NCBI RefSeq assembly: GCF_905220365.1
Contig: NC_061126.1
Coordinates: 868,001-932,000, forward strand
Length of the DNA: 64,000 nt
Reading direction: 5' to 3'
Origin: Vanessa cardui
Taxonomy: Eukaryota > Arthropoda > Insecta > Lepidoptera > Nymphalidae
Positions within the stretch are counted from its first letter, which is position 1. Every line of letters starts with the position of its first letter. A program made the position numbers and the translations under genes. Below, piece by piece: positions 32,001-44,460 of the stretch. Below the pieces are notes generated by a model that saw only the letters and a list, made by a program, of their open reading frames with translations, was not told the origin of the DNA and did not search any database.

Positions 32001-35000
32001 TATACTTTCCTGCATACACAGGCAAGAAAACGTCTGCCTTGTGTTGCTAGTAGTAGTAGAAATATATGATTTCAATTTGACGATTTGCAGTTAGCACTTC
32101 GACCAGGACAGAACTACGTGGACATAACAGTGAATGGGACACCGATATCGCCAGGATCAGAGACCTGGTTTAGCTACAGTACTCGAACGATGCAGGCCTC
32201 GGAAGAAATCTTGACCCTCGGCTCGGATTTGCGTGGCTGCAGCCTAACTGATGAACCACTTAAATACTTCCCAAACTATCATAAGTATTTTCAATAAAAT
32301 TTTGTTTCTTTTTATAATTGAAGACTACTGAAACAAATGCCAAACAAGTGACTCTTAAGTGTATGGAGTAATGATTTTTAAGTATTCCATAAAAATAATC
32401 ACCTAAAAAGCGTAAACAGAGACCATATCACGGTCTGGTCCCAAGTTTAACTAAGATCGAGGATACATTTCAATCACTAAATTCGCTTTGAAATATATTC
32501 ATAGTCATCTGACATTCGAAAGTAAAAATGTTTTGGTTTTTTCTGATCAGTAGTGTTGTTTCGGACAAAGGGTATATAAATATAACGGACTTTAGATGCA
32601 GGTGTAAAATGAGTTCGAGTTACAATACGCATGATCTGAGTTGACCGATCAGGAATTTGTCACTCATATAACGATATAATGTTGATCTGTTATAAATGCA
32701 CGAATAGTCGATTATCGTTATATTGCAATGTTTTTCGTGCAACAAGTTGAATTGAGCGTTTTTTAAATAGAATGTTCAACAACATCCTATTTAATATAAT
32801 GGTTACGACGGGAGCCTGAAGACTGAAGGAAAATTCCATATCAGGCAGGTGACGCAGCGTTTTCCAATACATATTAATTATCGTAAGAGAAACGATGTTT
32901 TCTTTTTACAATTTTACGCTTCGGTGAGTAGAACTAAGTTCGATATTTTTGAAAAATTCTAAAATCGATTAGTTGGTCAAGAAAATTCTAGAATAGTTTT
33001 ATACAGTTACTGGTGGTCAGCTCCGGCTTCGCACGGGTGGACATACGTTTTTTTTAAATATTTTAGCTTTTATTTATATTATTTTCTTGCTTTATCCGAC
33101 ATGCTTAACAAATGTCGTTCCATTTCAATTTATTTATACAAAAAGCTTAATAAATTATATACCTATACCTTCCCTATAAATCTCTCTATCTATTAGTGAA
33201 AACCGCATAAAAATCCGTTCAGTAGTTTTGAAGTTTATCGCAGACATACAGACAGACGCGGTGGGGGACTTAATATTGTAACATGTAGTGATAAATACTT
33301 TTATATAATACGTAGGACTTACTGCCTGATGGAGTGCGAGATGGAACGCACCTTAAAGGACTGTCACTGCCTAAAGTTAGCGCACCCCAGTCTACCAGGG
33401 ATCCCTATGTGCCGCGCTAGAAAACTAATGTGTTCCAGAGATGCTACAGGTATTCCAGGGATGTGTTTCTTATCCTCCCATACCTAAAATCTACTCATAA
33501 AGCAATCAGCTGAGCTCTCACAAATAATTTTGATTAATGATTCTGTAAGACTAAATTAAGTATACACCGCAGCCCAGTTGAGCCTTCCTGTTTTTTGGTG
33601 ATAAATGAGGGAAAATATCTTAAGTGGTTAAAAAATATGGTAACATTAAATACCAGTGTTATTTGATTTTGACTCAAATATTAAATTTATTTTAACATAT
33701 TTTGTTTTATATAATTGTACCTAGAACTTTACCGGTTCAAAATTTATGAAAAGCTTTACCGGAATAACCATTACCCCCATTTTACCCACTCGATGGGGTA
33801 ACTTAAAAAAAAACCAACGATATTAAAACTCCATACAACAACAACAACAACAGCCTGTAATTTCCCACTGCTTGGCTAAAGGCCTCCTCTCCCTTTTGAT
33901 GAGAAGGTTTGGAACATATTCCACCATGCTGTTCCAATACGGGTTGGTGGAATACACATGTGGCAGAATTTCTATGAAATTTGTCACATACAGGTTTCCT
34001 CATGATGTTTTCCTTCACCTCTGAGCACGAGATGAATTATGAGCACATGAATCAGCGGTGCTTGCCTGGATTTGAACCCGCAATCATCGGTTAAGATGCA
34101 CGCGTTCTAACCACTGGGCCATCTCGACTCCAACTCTCTCTTCATCTAAATCGATTCAACGGTTAAAGCTTGACTTGTAACAGAGATCGTATACTAGTAT
34201 AGATTATATGTAAGAGAGATAGCAAAATAGTGTCATTTTTCAGTTTCCTACGCTATCGACGAGTGCGGCTGTCGTGCTACGTGCAGCGTCGAGCAAGATT
34301 TTTCCAAGATATCCACTTTCGAGTTGAATCAACACTCGTCTACCTATGATAGTTTCTAGTAATTATTTGACATATTTTTTCATATAAGAAAGTTATCTTT
34401 TTGTAACATAAGTTTATGTAACTTTTTATATCGATTGAAAAATCCAATCACAAATTGTTTCAGCGATGGACTAGATCTGGAACGCGTCAGCGTCGTGCGC
34501 GTGTTCTTGCCAAACCAGGTCGAAAGAGTTTACCATAGGAAATCCTATTTCACTACTTTCAACCTTATATGTAAGTATTTTTATTTTCACTTAATCTAAT
34601 TTGTAAAATCCCTTGTATCTGAAAGAATATTGGGTCACTTATTTACGTAACAACAACAATTTCCCATTGCTGGGCTAAGGCCTCCTCCCCCTTGAGAAGT
34701 TTTGGAACATATTCCACCACGCTGTTTCAATGTGGATTGGTGTAATAACATGTGGCGGAATATCTATGAAATTAAACACATGCAGGTTTCCTCGCGATGT
34801 TATTATTCACCGCCGAGCCTGCATGACAAAATAATAGATATAATATATATTATGTTAACAACCTAATGGTATTTCAATTTTATTTTATTTTAATTATGAC
34901 AACCAACAGCAGACAATATCATATGCAAAAAATAAATTACATTTAAAAATTATAAAGGTAAAAGTTCTACTATTTACAGGCAGTCTCATCGTGCATTACA

Positions 35001-35137
35001 ATATTATTGAAAAAATAAATTAGACGTTTATTGCAGCTCAACTCGGTGGCGTTTTCAACTCATTCTTCGGGTGCAGCATATTAAGTCTGCTGGAACTGAC
35101 GCTACTGGCTTGGAGAGCTGTTCGGTCATATCGTTGA
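29026..35137 (+). CDS. DEG/ENaC (pickpocket-type) sodium channel subunit, gene 2
   Basis: Ten exons: 29026-29096, 29371-29571, 30325-30516, 30899-31000, 31379-31520, 32091-32284, 33316-33449, 34244-34358, 34464-34570, 35037-35137. Each has the same length and phase as in gene 1; CDS 1,359 bp, 452 residues. Same domain order: QFHGAKILVD, TM1 about 25-46 (WYWSISLAILLC), FPTVIICPE, extracellular CQWLGTIVNC and VGYCCTFNG, TYCLMECEMERTLKDCHC, IDECGCRATC, TM2 with LGGVFNSFFGCSMLSLLEL. A typical membrane ion-channel subunit made by tandem duplication. AATAAA occurs at 35139 and 35153, just after the stop. The region after TM1 differs most from gene 1. Exons 3 and 4 are nearly or fully identical, which may reflect conversion. 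Confidence 0.93.
29957..30218 (-). repeat. tRNA-derived SINE (GGCCCAGTGG family) in intron 2 of gene 2
   Basis: Minus orientation: AATTTCCCACTGCTGGGCTT, CACGCTGTTCCAATGCGGGT, CACATGCAGGTTTCCTCGCG, CCTGGGTTTGAACC. The tRNA-like head is truncated after the box B region. Confidence 0.8.
31667..31951 (-). repeat. Metulj-like SINE in intron 5 of gene 2
   Basis: Minus orientation, near full length, from TTTACTTGGTGGTAGGGCTT to TCCGCCAACCTATACCATAA. Gene 1's matching intron has no such insertion, so it entered after the duplication. Confidence 0.85.
33006..33295 (+). repeat. Dispersed repeat, AAAATCCGTTCAGTAG family
   Basis: GGCTTCGCACGGGTGG head, CTCTCTATCTATTAGTGAAA, AAAATCCGTTCAGTAGTTTT, ending in ACAGACAGACGCGGTGGGGG. 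Related copies are at 36.6, 43.3 and 49.4 kb (minus). Likely a non-autonomous element; class not settled. Confidence 0.6.
33836..34133 (-). repeat. tRNA-derived SINE (GGCCCAGTGG family), full length, intron 7 of gene 2
   Basis: Starts with an ACA microsatellite tail and ends with the tRNA-like head. In reverse the head reads GAGATGGCCCAGTGGTTAGA (box A) and GATTGCGGGTTCAAATCC (box B). Reading frames within it are repeat shadows. Confidence 0.88.
34651..34812 (-). repeat. Partial tRNA-derived SINE (GGCCCAGTGG family), intron 9 of gene 2
   Basis: Tail and body only (CAACAATTTCCCATTGCTGG to CACATGCAGGTTTCCTCGCG); the tRNA-like head is missing. Confidence 0.75.
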
Positions 35138-35439
35138 AATAAATAACTGTTAATAAAATAATAGTAATAAATAAATAAATGTACACAAAACGATAGGAGT
35201 CGTAGGACAGCCTATTGGATCGAGGTTGCTTGCACTATATTTTATATATTGAATTAAAAAACAACAATAATATGACAAAATAGCGAGTGATTTAAAACAA
35301 TGACAAATTATATTATATAAACAAAGAGGGGAATCGTCGCTTCTTCGATATGGGACGAATTCTACCAAGCCGCGTAAAAGAAATGTCTTTCCGAAAAAAA
35401 AGTAGCTTAAAATCTCGATACTAATATGCACCGAATATA

Positions 35440-36290
35440 GTTGTCATGCTTATTAATTTATTTATTTTATTTTATTTATTAATTGATTATCATTATACAT
35501 GCTTTGTTATAAACAAACAAACAGACAACGATGTAACAAAAACCCCACTGGGTTTATCCGTACATCAGTATTAGTTGTCAACACTTATACAATAATAATA
35601 AAATAAATATAAAATAAACAAAACGCAGGTACATATCAAAACTTAAAATAAACAAAACAGCGATAAAGGAAGAATAACATCGTTTAGTATAGCGTATACA
35701 GGTGTTCCATCTATTGTGTTAATTATTTTATATTTGCAAAATATACATCAAGCTTTTTTAATGATTTTTATATTTATTTCCTGTTTTAAATTGTATAGTA
35801 GACCGTTTAATAATGTCGGTGTAAGGTATTCTAAGGTCTGCCTTCAGTAAATATTATTAGACCGGGGGACAATAAGTTTAAAGTTTGTAACATTTCGTGT
35901 CCTTATTGGGATATCAGTCTGTGTGTGTAAGTCTTTTTAAAATAATTTTGCATTAGCAATGTATGTTTAATTTTATCATGTATTGGCATGACTCCACAAT
36001 AGGAGAATAGTTGGTAATAATTGCTTTTGCACCTACTTTTAATTTTGTAAGGTACTAAGGTTTTTAATAGTCGCACTTGAAGGTGGTAAATTGCGTCTAG
36101 GTGTGATTTACACGTTCTTCCGTAGCTACCAAGACTACTAATCTTATTTTGATTGGAATAATGATAACAGTTTAACAACTTGCAGTTAATCTGCCTACTA
36201 AATATTATGTCCAAGGTATGACTTTGTAAAGCACTTATATTTTTAAAATATTTATTTAATTTCATTTAATGTGAACCAAGTTATCATGGA
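35440..36290 (-). mobile_element. 3' end of a non-LTR retrotransposon (CR1/Jockey-like), decayed
   Basis: A minus-strand frame from 36265 to 35903 encodes 120 residues with ISSLGSYGRTCKSHLDAIYH, LQVRLLKTLV and QLFSYCGVMPIHDKI. These correspond in pattern to the end of LINE reverse transcriptases (a LQ+RALR segment followed by LF...ILP). A continuation in reading frame (DIPIRTRN...FKLIVPR) lies at 35850-35930 beyond a stop. Beyond that comes an AT-rich 3' tail. A 5'-truncated, dead copy. Confidence 0.7.
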
Positions 36291-37500
36291 GAAAACTTTG
36301 GAAACAGGTTCTGAGTTTCTAACATCGAGTTTGCAGGTCTGAGGTATTTCTTTCCGATTCAATAGAATACGACCATAATATCTTCGCTTTTAATTATTAC
36401 CAATATTGATTATTAATATATTAAACTCAAACAGTTCCATTACCATAAATACCGATTCGTCGTCCGAATAAGCCTAAAGGATATGACATTACGATTTTAC
36501 TATGTTAACGAATCAAACTATAGCTTTCAAATTGGTTAAAATATTAATGTTCAAGGCATAGCACTACAATATTGACTTATCTTTTACTAGCGAATTTATT
36601 TATTTACGACATCGCATTAGAAACTTCTAAAATGATCAGTGTTTAATTATATTGTTCATGTATTTTATAATGAAACCATCTTCTCAAATCACTCTATCTA
36701 TTAAAAAAATACCTCACTAAAATCCGTTGTGTAATTTTAAAGATCTAAGAATTAGAATACGTAGGGACAGACGGCGGTAAGCGATTTTCTGAATAAAATT
36801 GAACTTTCAAGTTGTGATAAAAATTCATTAAAATTTTATTCAACTTCAATTATACGTCATAAAATGTCACTACCGTTCCAAATACAATTCGTTACTAAAA
36901 TGAAACTAAGAATAAAAAAAATATAGTTTTCATATTTCAAAAACCGTAAAATTGAATAAAAAAAAACTATTTTGTTTTAGCAATAGCTCTATAGCAGTCA
37001 TTCGAAAACCACAATAGTTCGATTTGCTTTTTAACAGTAATTTGAAAGTTTACAATTTCAGAAATGTTTCGATATTGCAAATATTGTTTTACAACTGCGT
37101 TTTATCCGATGTATAATGTGAAGTTATCGAGAAACCGTTTAATATTTCACTGGCATACATTTCCTATACGGATATCGACAGTAATGATTAATTTATTTCT
37201 GTCATAACAAAGGTCCAACGTCAAATTGTTATTGACGTAAATAAGGTTTGCAGAATAATGGAATACTAGTTTGGGATAACCTTAGGAGATTTGTTATAAA
37301 AAATATCTTATGTTCTATATTAATATGTAGAGTATAAAAAATGTATAGATTTTATGCATAGAATGTCATAGTATTACTTTAAACACTGCACGTTGAGTTA
37401 CCTAACTAGTGTGTGCACAATATGAAACATTAATTAAACTTAGAATCTCTTATAAATAAATATTTACTTTCTATTATTCGTTTCTTTCTAGAACATATTT
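36291..37500. other. Intergenic, no gene seen
   Basis: AT-rich. A degenerate relative of the AAAATCCGTT repeat family is at about 36590-36790 (AAAATCCGTTGTGTAATTTT, AGGGACAGACGGCGG). Nothing else supported. Confidence 0.5.
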
Positions 37501-37514
37501 GTGCCTATGGCACA

Positions 37515-37880
37515 CTGACTTCAAATAAAACACTATTTCAAAACAAACTAATATACACTAAAAGTAATAAGAATAATTGCGTATTCAAAATATTTTCTAG
37601 CTTTCCTAAGTAAAATGAAATGATAAATATAAGACTACTTAACTGTCGATTTACGATTTTATATTGTAGTTACAATTATTATTATTTTTGGAGCCGGAGT
37701 CAGCCACGGGCATGTGCCTCACCAATCAAAGGAAAGAAGCCATACGATCCCTTGATTAACACAGAATATTATCGTATAAGAGTTAATTTGTAAAAAAATA
37801 TTTTTTATACTTTAAGAAATATTTTTATCTCATACTATTTTTTGTTAGATATATTTGTAGGGCTTTCTTAGACAACGACA
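37515..37880. mobile_element. Foldback-type repeat, left arm and loop
   Basis: Matches the left half of the 48482-49076 element (ACTTCAAATAAAACACTATT, ATTGCGTATTCAAAATATTT, GGAGCCGGAGTCAGCCACGG, then the AAAGAAAGAAGC-like loop), but the right arm is missing. Confidence 0.65.
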
Positions 37881-38339
37881 TACCAAATAAAAAAAAAAGG
37901 TCGATTTGATCTCCTTGTTTGAATTCACTTATTACTTATGCCTTATTTTATCCGAAAACTATCTAATAATATAAATAACAGAGGCTACTAAATAATATAA
38001 CCCTTAAGCGCAACCTTCGCCAATTCATACGGGAACACATCATATATGAAAGTCATTCCAGGATTCTATTACAAGCACGTACAAATTGGATAACGTTTAC
38101 GCTAAATCACCGTACGCCAATATATAATACTATCGCGTCGTGAGGCGTGACCGCGCCTCTGTTGCACCTCGTATGTGATAAACAATTACTCCAAGGGCTA
38201 TTGGAACAAGAGATTGGGTATCACTTCACTAGCCTGATTTAAGTAAACGGGCAGGTGTGTTTTTCTATTCTTGTGATATTTTGAATTCTCGACTCTTGCA
38301 TATCATTACATTCCTGTTTTGATTAATACCTGTTGACTT

Positions 38340-38617
38340 TTTTTATGGTATAGGTTGGCGGACGAGCATATGGGCCACCTGATGGTAAGTGGTGGATAGA
38401 CAATGACGCTGTAAGAAATATTAACTATTCCTTACATCGTTAATGTGCCACCAACCTTGGGAACTAAGATGTTTTGTCCCTTGTGCCTGTAGTTACACTG
38501 GCTCACTCACCCTTCAGACCGGAACACAACAATACTGAGTACTGTTATTTGGCGGTAGAATAACTGATGAGTGGGTGGTACCCAGACGGGCTTGCACAAA
38601 GCCCTACCACCAAGTAA
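38340..38617 (+). repeat. Metulj-like SINE with 12-bp target duplication
   Basis: Full-length copy (TTTTTATGGTATAGGTTGGC to CCACCAAGTAA) flanked by ACCTGTTGACTT at 38328-38339 and 38618-38629. It is inserted into the AAAATCAAAATCA family repeat, whose end lies on both sides. Fixes the 5' and 3' limits of the family. Confidence 0.92.
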
Positions 38618-38911
38618 ACCTGTTGACTTCCAAGCAGGATATATTAATTTAAGTAATTGTATTCAACTAACTTGACTTTGTATTTTTTAAAATCAAAATC
38701 AAAACAAAATAAAGTTTATTCAAATGGGCTTTATTATTTACCGATTAATTGTTGAAAAAGAGTAACTACTGAGTTTCTTGCCGGGTCTTCTCGGTAGAAT
38801 CTACTCTCCGAACCGGTGGTAGCTTCACTTAATTGTAAAATGACGATTCAAAAGTGTCTGTAAAAGCCTACTTGAATGAAGTTTATTTTGATTTTGATTT
38901 TGATTCAGTCA
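38618..38911 (-). repeat. AAAATCAAAATCA-family repeat, minus orientation
   Basis: Reads from TTGACTTCCAAGCAGGATAT through CCGGGTCTTCTCGGTAGAAT to TTGATTTTGATTTTGATT. The first bases of the family (CCTGTTGACTT) now flank the SINE inserted next to it. Confidence 0.8.
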
Positions 38912-39139
38912 CAGTTCTACCTTTGTTTATCTTTCGTTATCATCATTCTTACATATACGTATTATAATTGTTGTTTCATATGTCTTAGACGCAATAATTT
39001 CTCTCGTTAAGTTAAACATTTAAACTAATTATTATTAACAATGAAAGGGTAACAAATATTGGGATGGGATAACTTACGTGTGTTAGAAAAAGATCTATCA
39101 AAAAGTAAAATTTATCTATGTATATAATAAATATCATTG

Positions 39140-39352
39140 TCATTGATTGGCATTTATAACATATGATAGTACGCAATGAAACTATGTTACAGTTTTGTCA
39201 ATGTCGGAAGAATAACTTTGCCAAACCAATGAGCCGAATTTGATGAGATTTGTTACGAAGCATATTTGAACTCGAAGGAAGGAATATAGGCTACATTTTT
39301 GCCTAAAACGTGACAACCAACCTCTAAAATGCGAGCGAAGCCGAGGGTAACA
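39140..39352 (+). mobile_element. Helitron-like repeat, degenerate
   Basis: GATGAGATTTGTTACGAAGC, GGCTACATTTTTGCCTAAAA, then GCGAGCGAAGCCGAGGGTAA. The family order is kept but the terminal CTAG is changed (CAACTACTATT). Confidence 0.5.
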
Positions 39353-39751
39353 ACTACTATTCTATAATACTGCGAATATGACGTTTGAGATTTGATTGAT
39401 ATGAATTTGATTAGTTGAGATTAAATCATAGACTTTGCATATGAACTGACGTCAAGTAAAAACTTAATAAGCTACGTTGAAAGTTTACTGTGAAATTTTT
39501 AATATAACAAATACCAAACGATAATATCAACTTACGTAGCACTTAAAGTTACGGAGATAAAATTACGTTGTACGATAGACGGTTTATTTCTGTTCACTCA
39601 GTGGGTGTCGATTTCAAAACATAACGAATCTAAATTCCCTCGCTCTCCAATCCCGGCGGTATAATTAGTCCAGATCGCTACTGACGCTGAGTGATGTTGG
39701 TGCAAGTACGGAGAAAAAAGCGATTAATAATAATAATTTGGAATATAACTT

Positions 39752-39995
39752 ACAGTAACAGACTGTAAATTCCCCGCTGCTAGGCTTAGGCCTCCTCTCC
39801 CTTTGAGGAAAAGGTAAGGAGCATATTTCAACAAGCTGCTCCCATGCAGGTTGTTGGATTCACATGACATATAATTTCATTAAAATTAGACACTTGCAGG
39901 TTTCCTAACAATTTTTTCCTTTAACGCCGAGCTTAGATTTATTATAAACACAAATTAAGCACATGAAATTTGAACGGTGTTTGTCTTGCAATTAT
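39752..39995 (-). repeat. Partial tRNA-derived SINE (GGCCCAGTGG family)
   Basis: Diverged tail and body (AACAGACTGTAAATTCCCCG, CACTTGCAGGTTTCCTAACA); head lost beyond the TGTCTTGCAATT remnant. Confidence 0.65.
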
Positions 39996-41113
39996 TAATA
40001 TATATTACAATATCAATACAGGCAGTGGTGACCATTTACCACCATAAGGATCACTGTTAGTACTCATGGCGTAACAATATATAACAAAAATCTAATTAAT
40101 AGCTTACGAATTCTTTCTCACTGTAATTCTAGGTTAATTGCTGTCAAATAATTCATAAATATTACTTATAATTTTATATGTACCTTGAATGTCCATGGTG
40201 CTCAGTTTTATTTACTCAATTTGTGATTATAATCTGTCTCAAAGACATTGTAATGGGAAGGAAATGTTACGTGTTATGACAAAAGCATATATTATGATAT
40301 AGAACTTTATATTTATTTATTTTTATAAATTAAAACGACTTCAAACTTAGAAACAGCTACCTTAATATAAAAAAATATATATGTGAAACTACTCAACCGA
40401 TTTTAATGAAACTTACACTGTTTCCTGAGTTGAAATGTACCTTACTTAAATAAAAATGATCATCTTTATACGACTCTTAGTTTTCGAGAAATTTGTGGAC
40501 ACAAATACAAATATACAATTACAAAATTAAGCACACTTTGAAGCCTAAATGGATCACATCAACAAATATAATTAATTTCTAAAAATGAAATACATGCATA
40601 CACGTCGAACTAATATGCTAATTTTTTAGAAGTCGATTAAAAAGTAACGTTTACACAGCAGTGGATCACGCTATAACTTTTCTTTCATTTGATCTCTGAA
40701 ATTGAAATTTTCGTTCGCAGTAATTGAAAGACACTTTTTTTAATAAAATATCTTTTAATTTTTCGTCCCTTGCGGCAGATCACACTTTCAAATATGCGAG
40801 AGCCATCCGAGGGAGATGCGCGAGGAACGCGTGCAACTTACCCGGCTGGGAGATTGAATTTGTAATGTGTTTTAAGTCACTACGATAAAACTATTCGGAA
40901 TATTTCCATTGATTCAGATTGGAACAGTTTGCAGGGGATTGTTTTAGACAACTAAAGTAGAACTCGTCTAATGGGAAGTGTAGCGAGCGATCGTTTATTT
41001 TACTCCTTCGCTATTTTTTTACAGGCACACATATTTCAACACATTTATGTCAATGTAATGGAAATACATACTGTGTTGTTTAATGTACCATTAAGTGATT
41101 ATAATTATAATAG
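39996..41113. other. Intergenic, no gene seen
   Basis: AT-rich. A short repeat relic at 40380-40560 (AACCGATTTTAATGAAACTT, a motif common in lepidopteran mobile-element debris). Nothing else supported. Confidence 0.4.
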
Positions 41114-41299
41114 TAACAGCCTGTAAATTTCCCACTTCTGGGATTAGACATCTTCGTCAATTCTGAAGAGAAGGTCGGGAACATATTCCACTATAATGGT
41201 CCAATGCAGGTTGGTGCTTACATGGAGGTGTCATCACGTTTTCCTTCACCGCCAAGCACGAGATGAATTACAAACACAAATTAAGCACATGAATATTAA
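41114..41299 (-). repeat. Partial tRNA-derived SINE (GGCCCAGTGG family)
   Basis: ACAGCCTGTAAATTTCCCAC to AAACACAAATTAAGCACATG, with an internal deletion. The short ORF here is repeat sequence. Confidence 0.7.
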
Positions 41300-41776
41300 G
41301 GATAAAAATCCTGAGAAAATTAAAAATAAAGTTATTAAGCTTATTCAATTCTGTTTACCTAAATGTTTTTTAACGATATCACTATTTTATTACACCAGAT
41401 CTCAGGACCCAAAGCCCTAGGTTCATACCCTAAGCGGAGCCGATAAACTTGTATCGTTTACAGACCCCTGGAAGTAGAAATTTAAACACACCTGCACAGC
41501 AGTTTCAGTAATTGGTCCTGCGTGGGATCCCTTTCCTGTAGTGTTGGGTTTGCTGTCCTCTCAGATTAAGAGAGTGAGTAAGAGATAAGAGGATGCACCT
41601 GTGTACACTAAAATATATTCTGCGAATAAGGCTAGTACCGACCGCTGTGGCAAATATTGGTGACAACAATATTATTATAATATATGCCTTCAAGCACACA
41701 CTGGCCTCTTTCTATCTTGGAACATCATCTAAAAGACTAAAAAGAACCAAAGTACCTGTAAAAAGTAAAGTAAAAT

Positions 41777-42066
41777 AACAGCCTGTAAATTCCCAACTGG
41801 TGGGATAAGGCCTTCTCTTCTATTAAGGAGGGGGTTTGGAACATATTTCACCACGCTGTTCCAATGCGGGTTGGTGGAGTGCACATGTGGTATAATATCG
41901 ATGAAATTAGACACATGCAGGTTTCCTCACGATGTTTTCCTTCACCGCCGAGTATGAAATGAATTATAAACACAAATTAAGCACATATATATAGTGGTGC
42001 TTGCCTGGGTTTGAACCCGCAATCATCGGTTAAGATGCACGCGTTCAACTGGGCCATCTCGGCTCT
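41777..42066 (-). repeat. tRNA-derived SINE (GGCCCAGTGG family), near full length
   Basis: ATAACAGCCTGTAAATTCCC at the tail side; the head in reverse reads CCGAGATGGCCCAGTTGAAC and GGGTTCAAACCCAGGC. The box A segment has a small deletion (TTCAACTGGG). Confidence 0.85.
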
Positions 42067-43320
42067 CAAAGTACCTGAGTTTTATATAATATACACGTGT
42101 TTACGAAACGGGAATACAGTCTCATGCAAAAATTATACACTAGCGAGCCGCATCATAAATTGGGGGTGAGTTTCCTCGCATTGTTTTCACCTCGGCGCGA
42201 TTGTTTTCCTTATTGAAATATATTATTCGCGTGTTGTGCCGCTAAGCCCCGAGTAAACACACCGACGGACCATCTCGTTTTTTATTAACTTTACTCTTAT
42301 TGAGTTTTGAATTATTTCTATAGCTCGGGATTTGTGATACGATCTCTAGTTCTGAAACTTTAATTCAATATATTTACTTTTATTATGATCAACTAGCTGT
42401 AACCCGCCGGCTTTCCTATGGGTATTAAAGCAAATATTGTTTATAAAAGAAAATCAATAATTAATTAATTATTTCAAATTTTTGGTATAGTTTTCATGAG
42501 GTTTACCGGCATTACATATTCTAGTCTATCGTTTAATAATTTTTTTACTGTATACAATTTTTGGGACATTCAGAAAAAGATTTAAAAATATAAAGCTAAA
42601 TTTAGTGTATCATAAAACGAATACTTATGTTTAAATTCGACAAAAAAAAATTAGTGTACAGACAGATTCACAAATTTGTATAGTAGTAAGGATAGATTAT
42701 ACATACACAATATCAAATATCGCCCTCACTTCAGGAACCATCAAGATCAAATCAAAAGATCTTTCAGGTCCTAATGGAAGCTGATGAAAAGGCTTTGTGC
42801 AAACTCACCTGAAAAGGTGCTTAAGAGCATTTTTTTAAATATTATTATGTTTTTGTTTGGAGGATAAGTGAGCCAGTGTAACTAGATAGAGAATCACGAA
42901 AATGACCACAGATGTTCGATATTGACTATAATGGTAAGAAATAAGAAACTACTTTGGAAAATAAGGAGAATTTACACACATATCATGCTTCCGTTAATAC
43001 TTTGACATGAAACAAATTCTCAATACTCCAACTGTATTCAAAAATAGTTTATACATAAATTGCGAATGGCCTTCTATAAATATCGAATAAAGCAGAGTAA
43101 CATACTGTCAAAGTTACCGTATCCATTCAGATATACGAACGAAGTCAGCCAAAATCCCCTGGATAGACGGCGAAACAAGTTGAGACCTGCTTCACGGCAG
43201 TTGCAACTTCGTAAACTTCTTGCAAAAATGCTGCCTTAGCAGTTTAACCATAAATAAAGAGATTCGTGTGTTTCAGAACGCCCTTACACCACTCGACTTT
43301 AATATCGTTTAAATTATATT
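42067..43320. other. Intergenic, repeat debris only
   Basis: A minus-orientation Metulj-like fragment lies at about 42787-42905 (GGCTTTGTGCAA...GTGAGCCAGTGTAACT). The remainder is AT-rich with no gene supported. Confidence 0.4.
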
Positions 43321-43324
43321 CTAG

Positions 43325-43685
43325 ACGAGCGACCCGCCCGACTTCACACGGGTGCAATACTGATACCAAATATACTACAGAATTTGTTTATTTACGACAT
43401 CAGAAAAAAAACTTCTATAATTATCAGCGCTTTTTACTATATTGTCCGTGAATTATACATAAAAACCTTCCTCTTGAATATATCGATATATAATCTATTA
43501 AAAATACCGCAACAAAATCTGTTGAGTAATTTTACAGATCTAAGCATACATAGGGATAGACAACAACAACAGCCTGTAAAGCCCTACTGCTGGGCTAAAG
43601 GCCTCCTCTCCCTTTGAGGAGAAGGTTTTGGAACATATTCCATTATAAGGATAGACAGCGGTAAGTAACTTTGTTTTATACTATG
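43325..43685 (+). repeat. AAAATCCGTT-family repeat split by a SINE
   Basis: The family runs from GACGAGCGACCCGCCCGACT to TTTGTTTTATACTATGTTA. At 43562-43658 it is interrupted by a minus-strand fragment of the GGCCCAGTGG SINE, flanked by direct repeats of GGATAGACA. This shows the order: older repeat, younger SINE. Confidence 0.75.
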
Positions 43686-44460
43686 TTATGATAATGAAAT
43701 AAAATGTACGTAATTCTTAACGTCTGTACGTGATAAACTTAAAAACTACCAGACGGTTTTTTATACGGTTTATTTTATTTCATTCACGGGTATTTTATCA
43801 GTGGATAAAAGGGGCGATTCGTGATAAAATAGATGTATAGTAATTTGTAGATGTATAAAATGCACGTCCGCGAATCTTTGTGTTTGTACAAAAGATTTTT
43901 TAAAACTTATCGTAAGTGTTGTTTTGATATCATTTCATTGTAAGCTGCAAGTCACCGCCAAAGTTATAAAACATTATAAAACGACCATGATGATGATTTC
44001 CAAGTTACCGGAAAAAAAAATATCATTGGCTAATATTTTTTTTTTATTTTTATTTGATTGAACTATGTAAATAAACAAACTATGTAAATTTATTTTGCTT
44101 GCGATAGTTTTCATTTTTCGAGGAACCAGCAGTTGAAACCGCTTAGTAAAATTATAAACCTTATCCCTAAAATGGCCGGACTAAAACGATATTTTCAAGC
44201 ATTTGAATAGAGAATCTTATATAAATACTACTCCATATATTGTAGCGTTATCCATAATCCTAGTTGTAGCGGTGAAACAAGGCTAGTAATCCGAGGCTAA
44301 TATATACATGGTGTTCTCACATTCACCGATTCGTCGACATAGCGTAACCTGCGGTTTCCTTTAGAATTATATTACAATAATCAAAAACAATAAAGTTGTT
44401 TAAATATCAAGTATGTATAACATAATGATATTTTATTTATTAAAAAATAGCATTTAGTTT

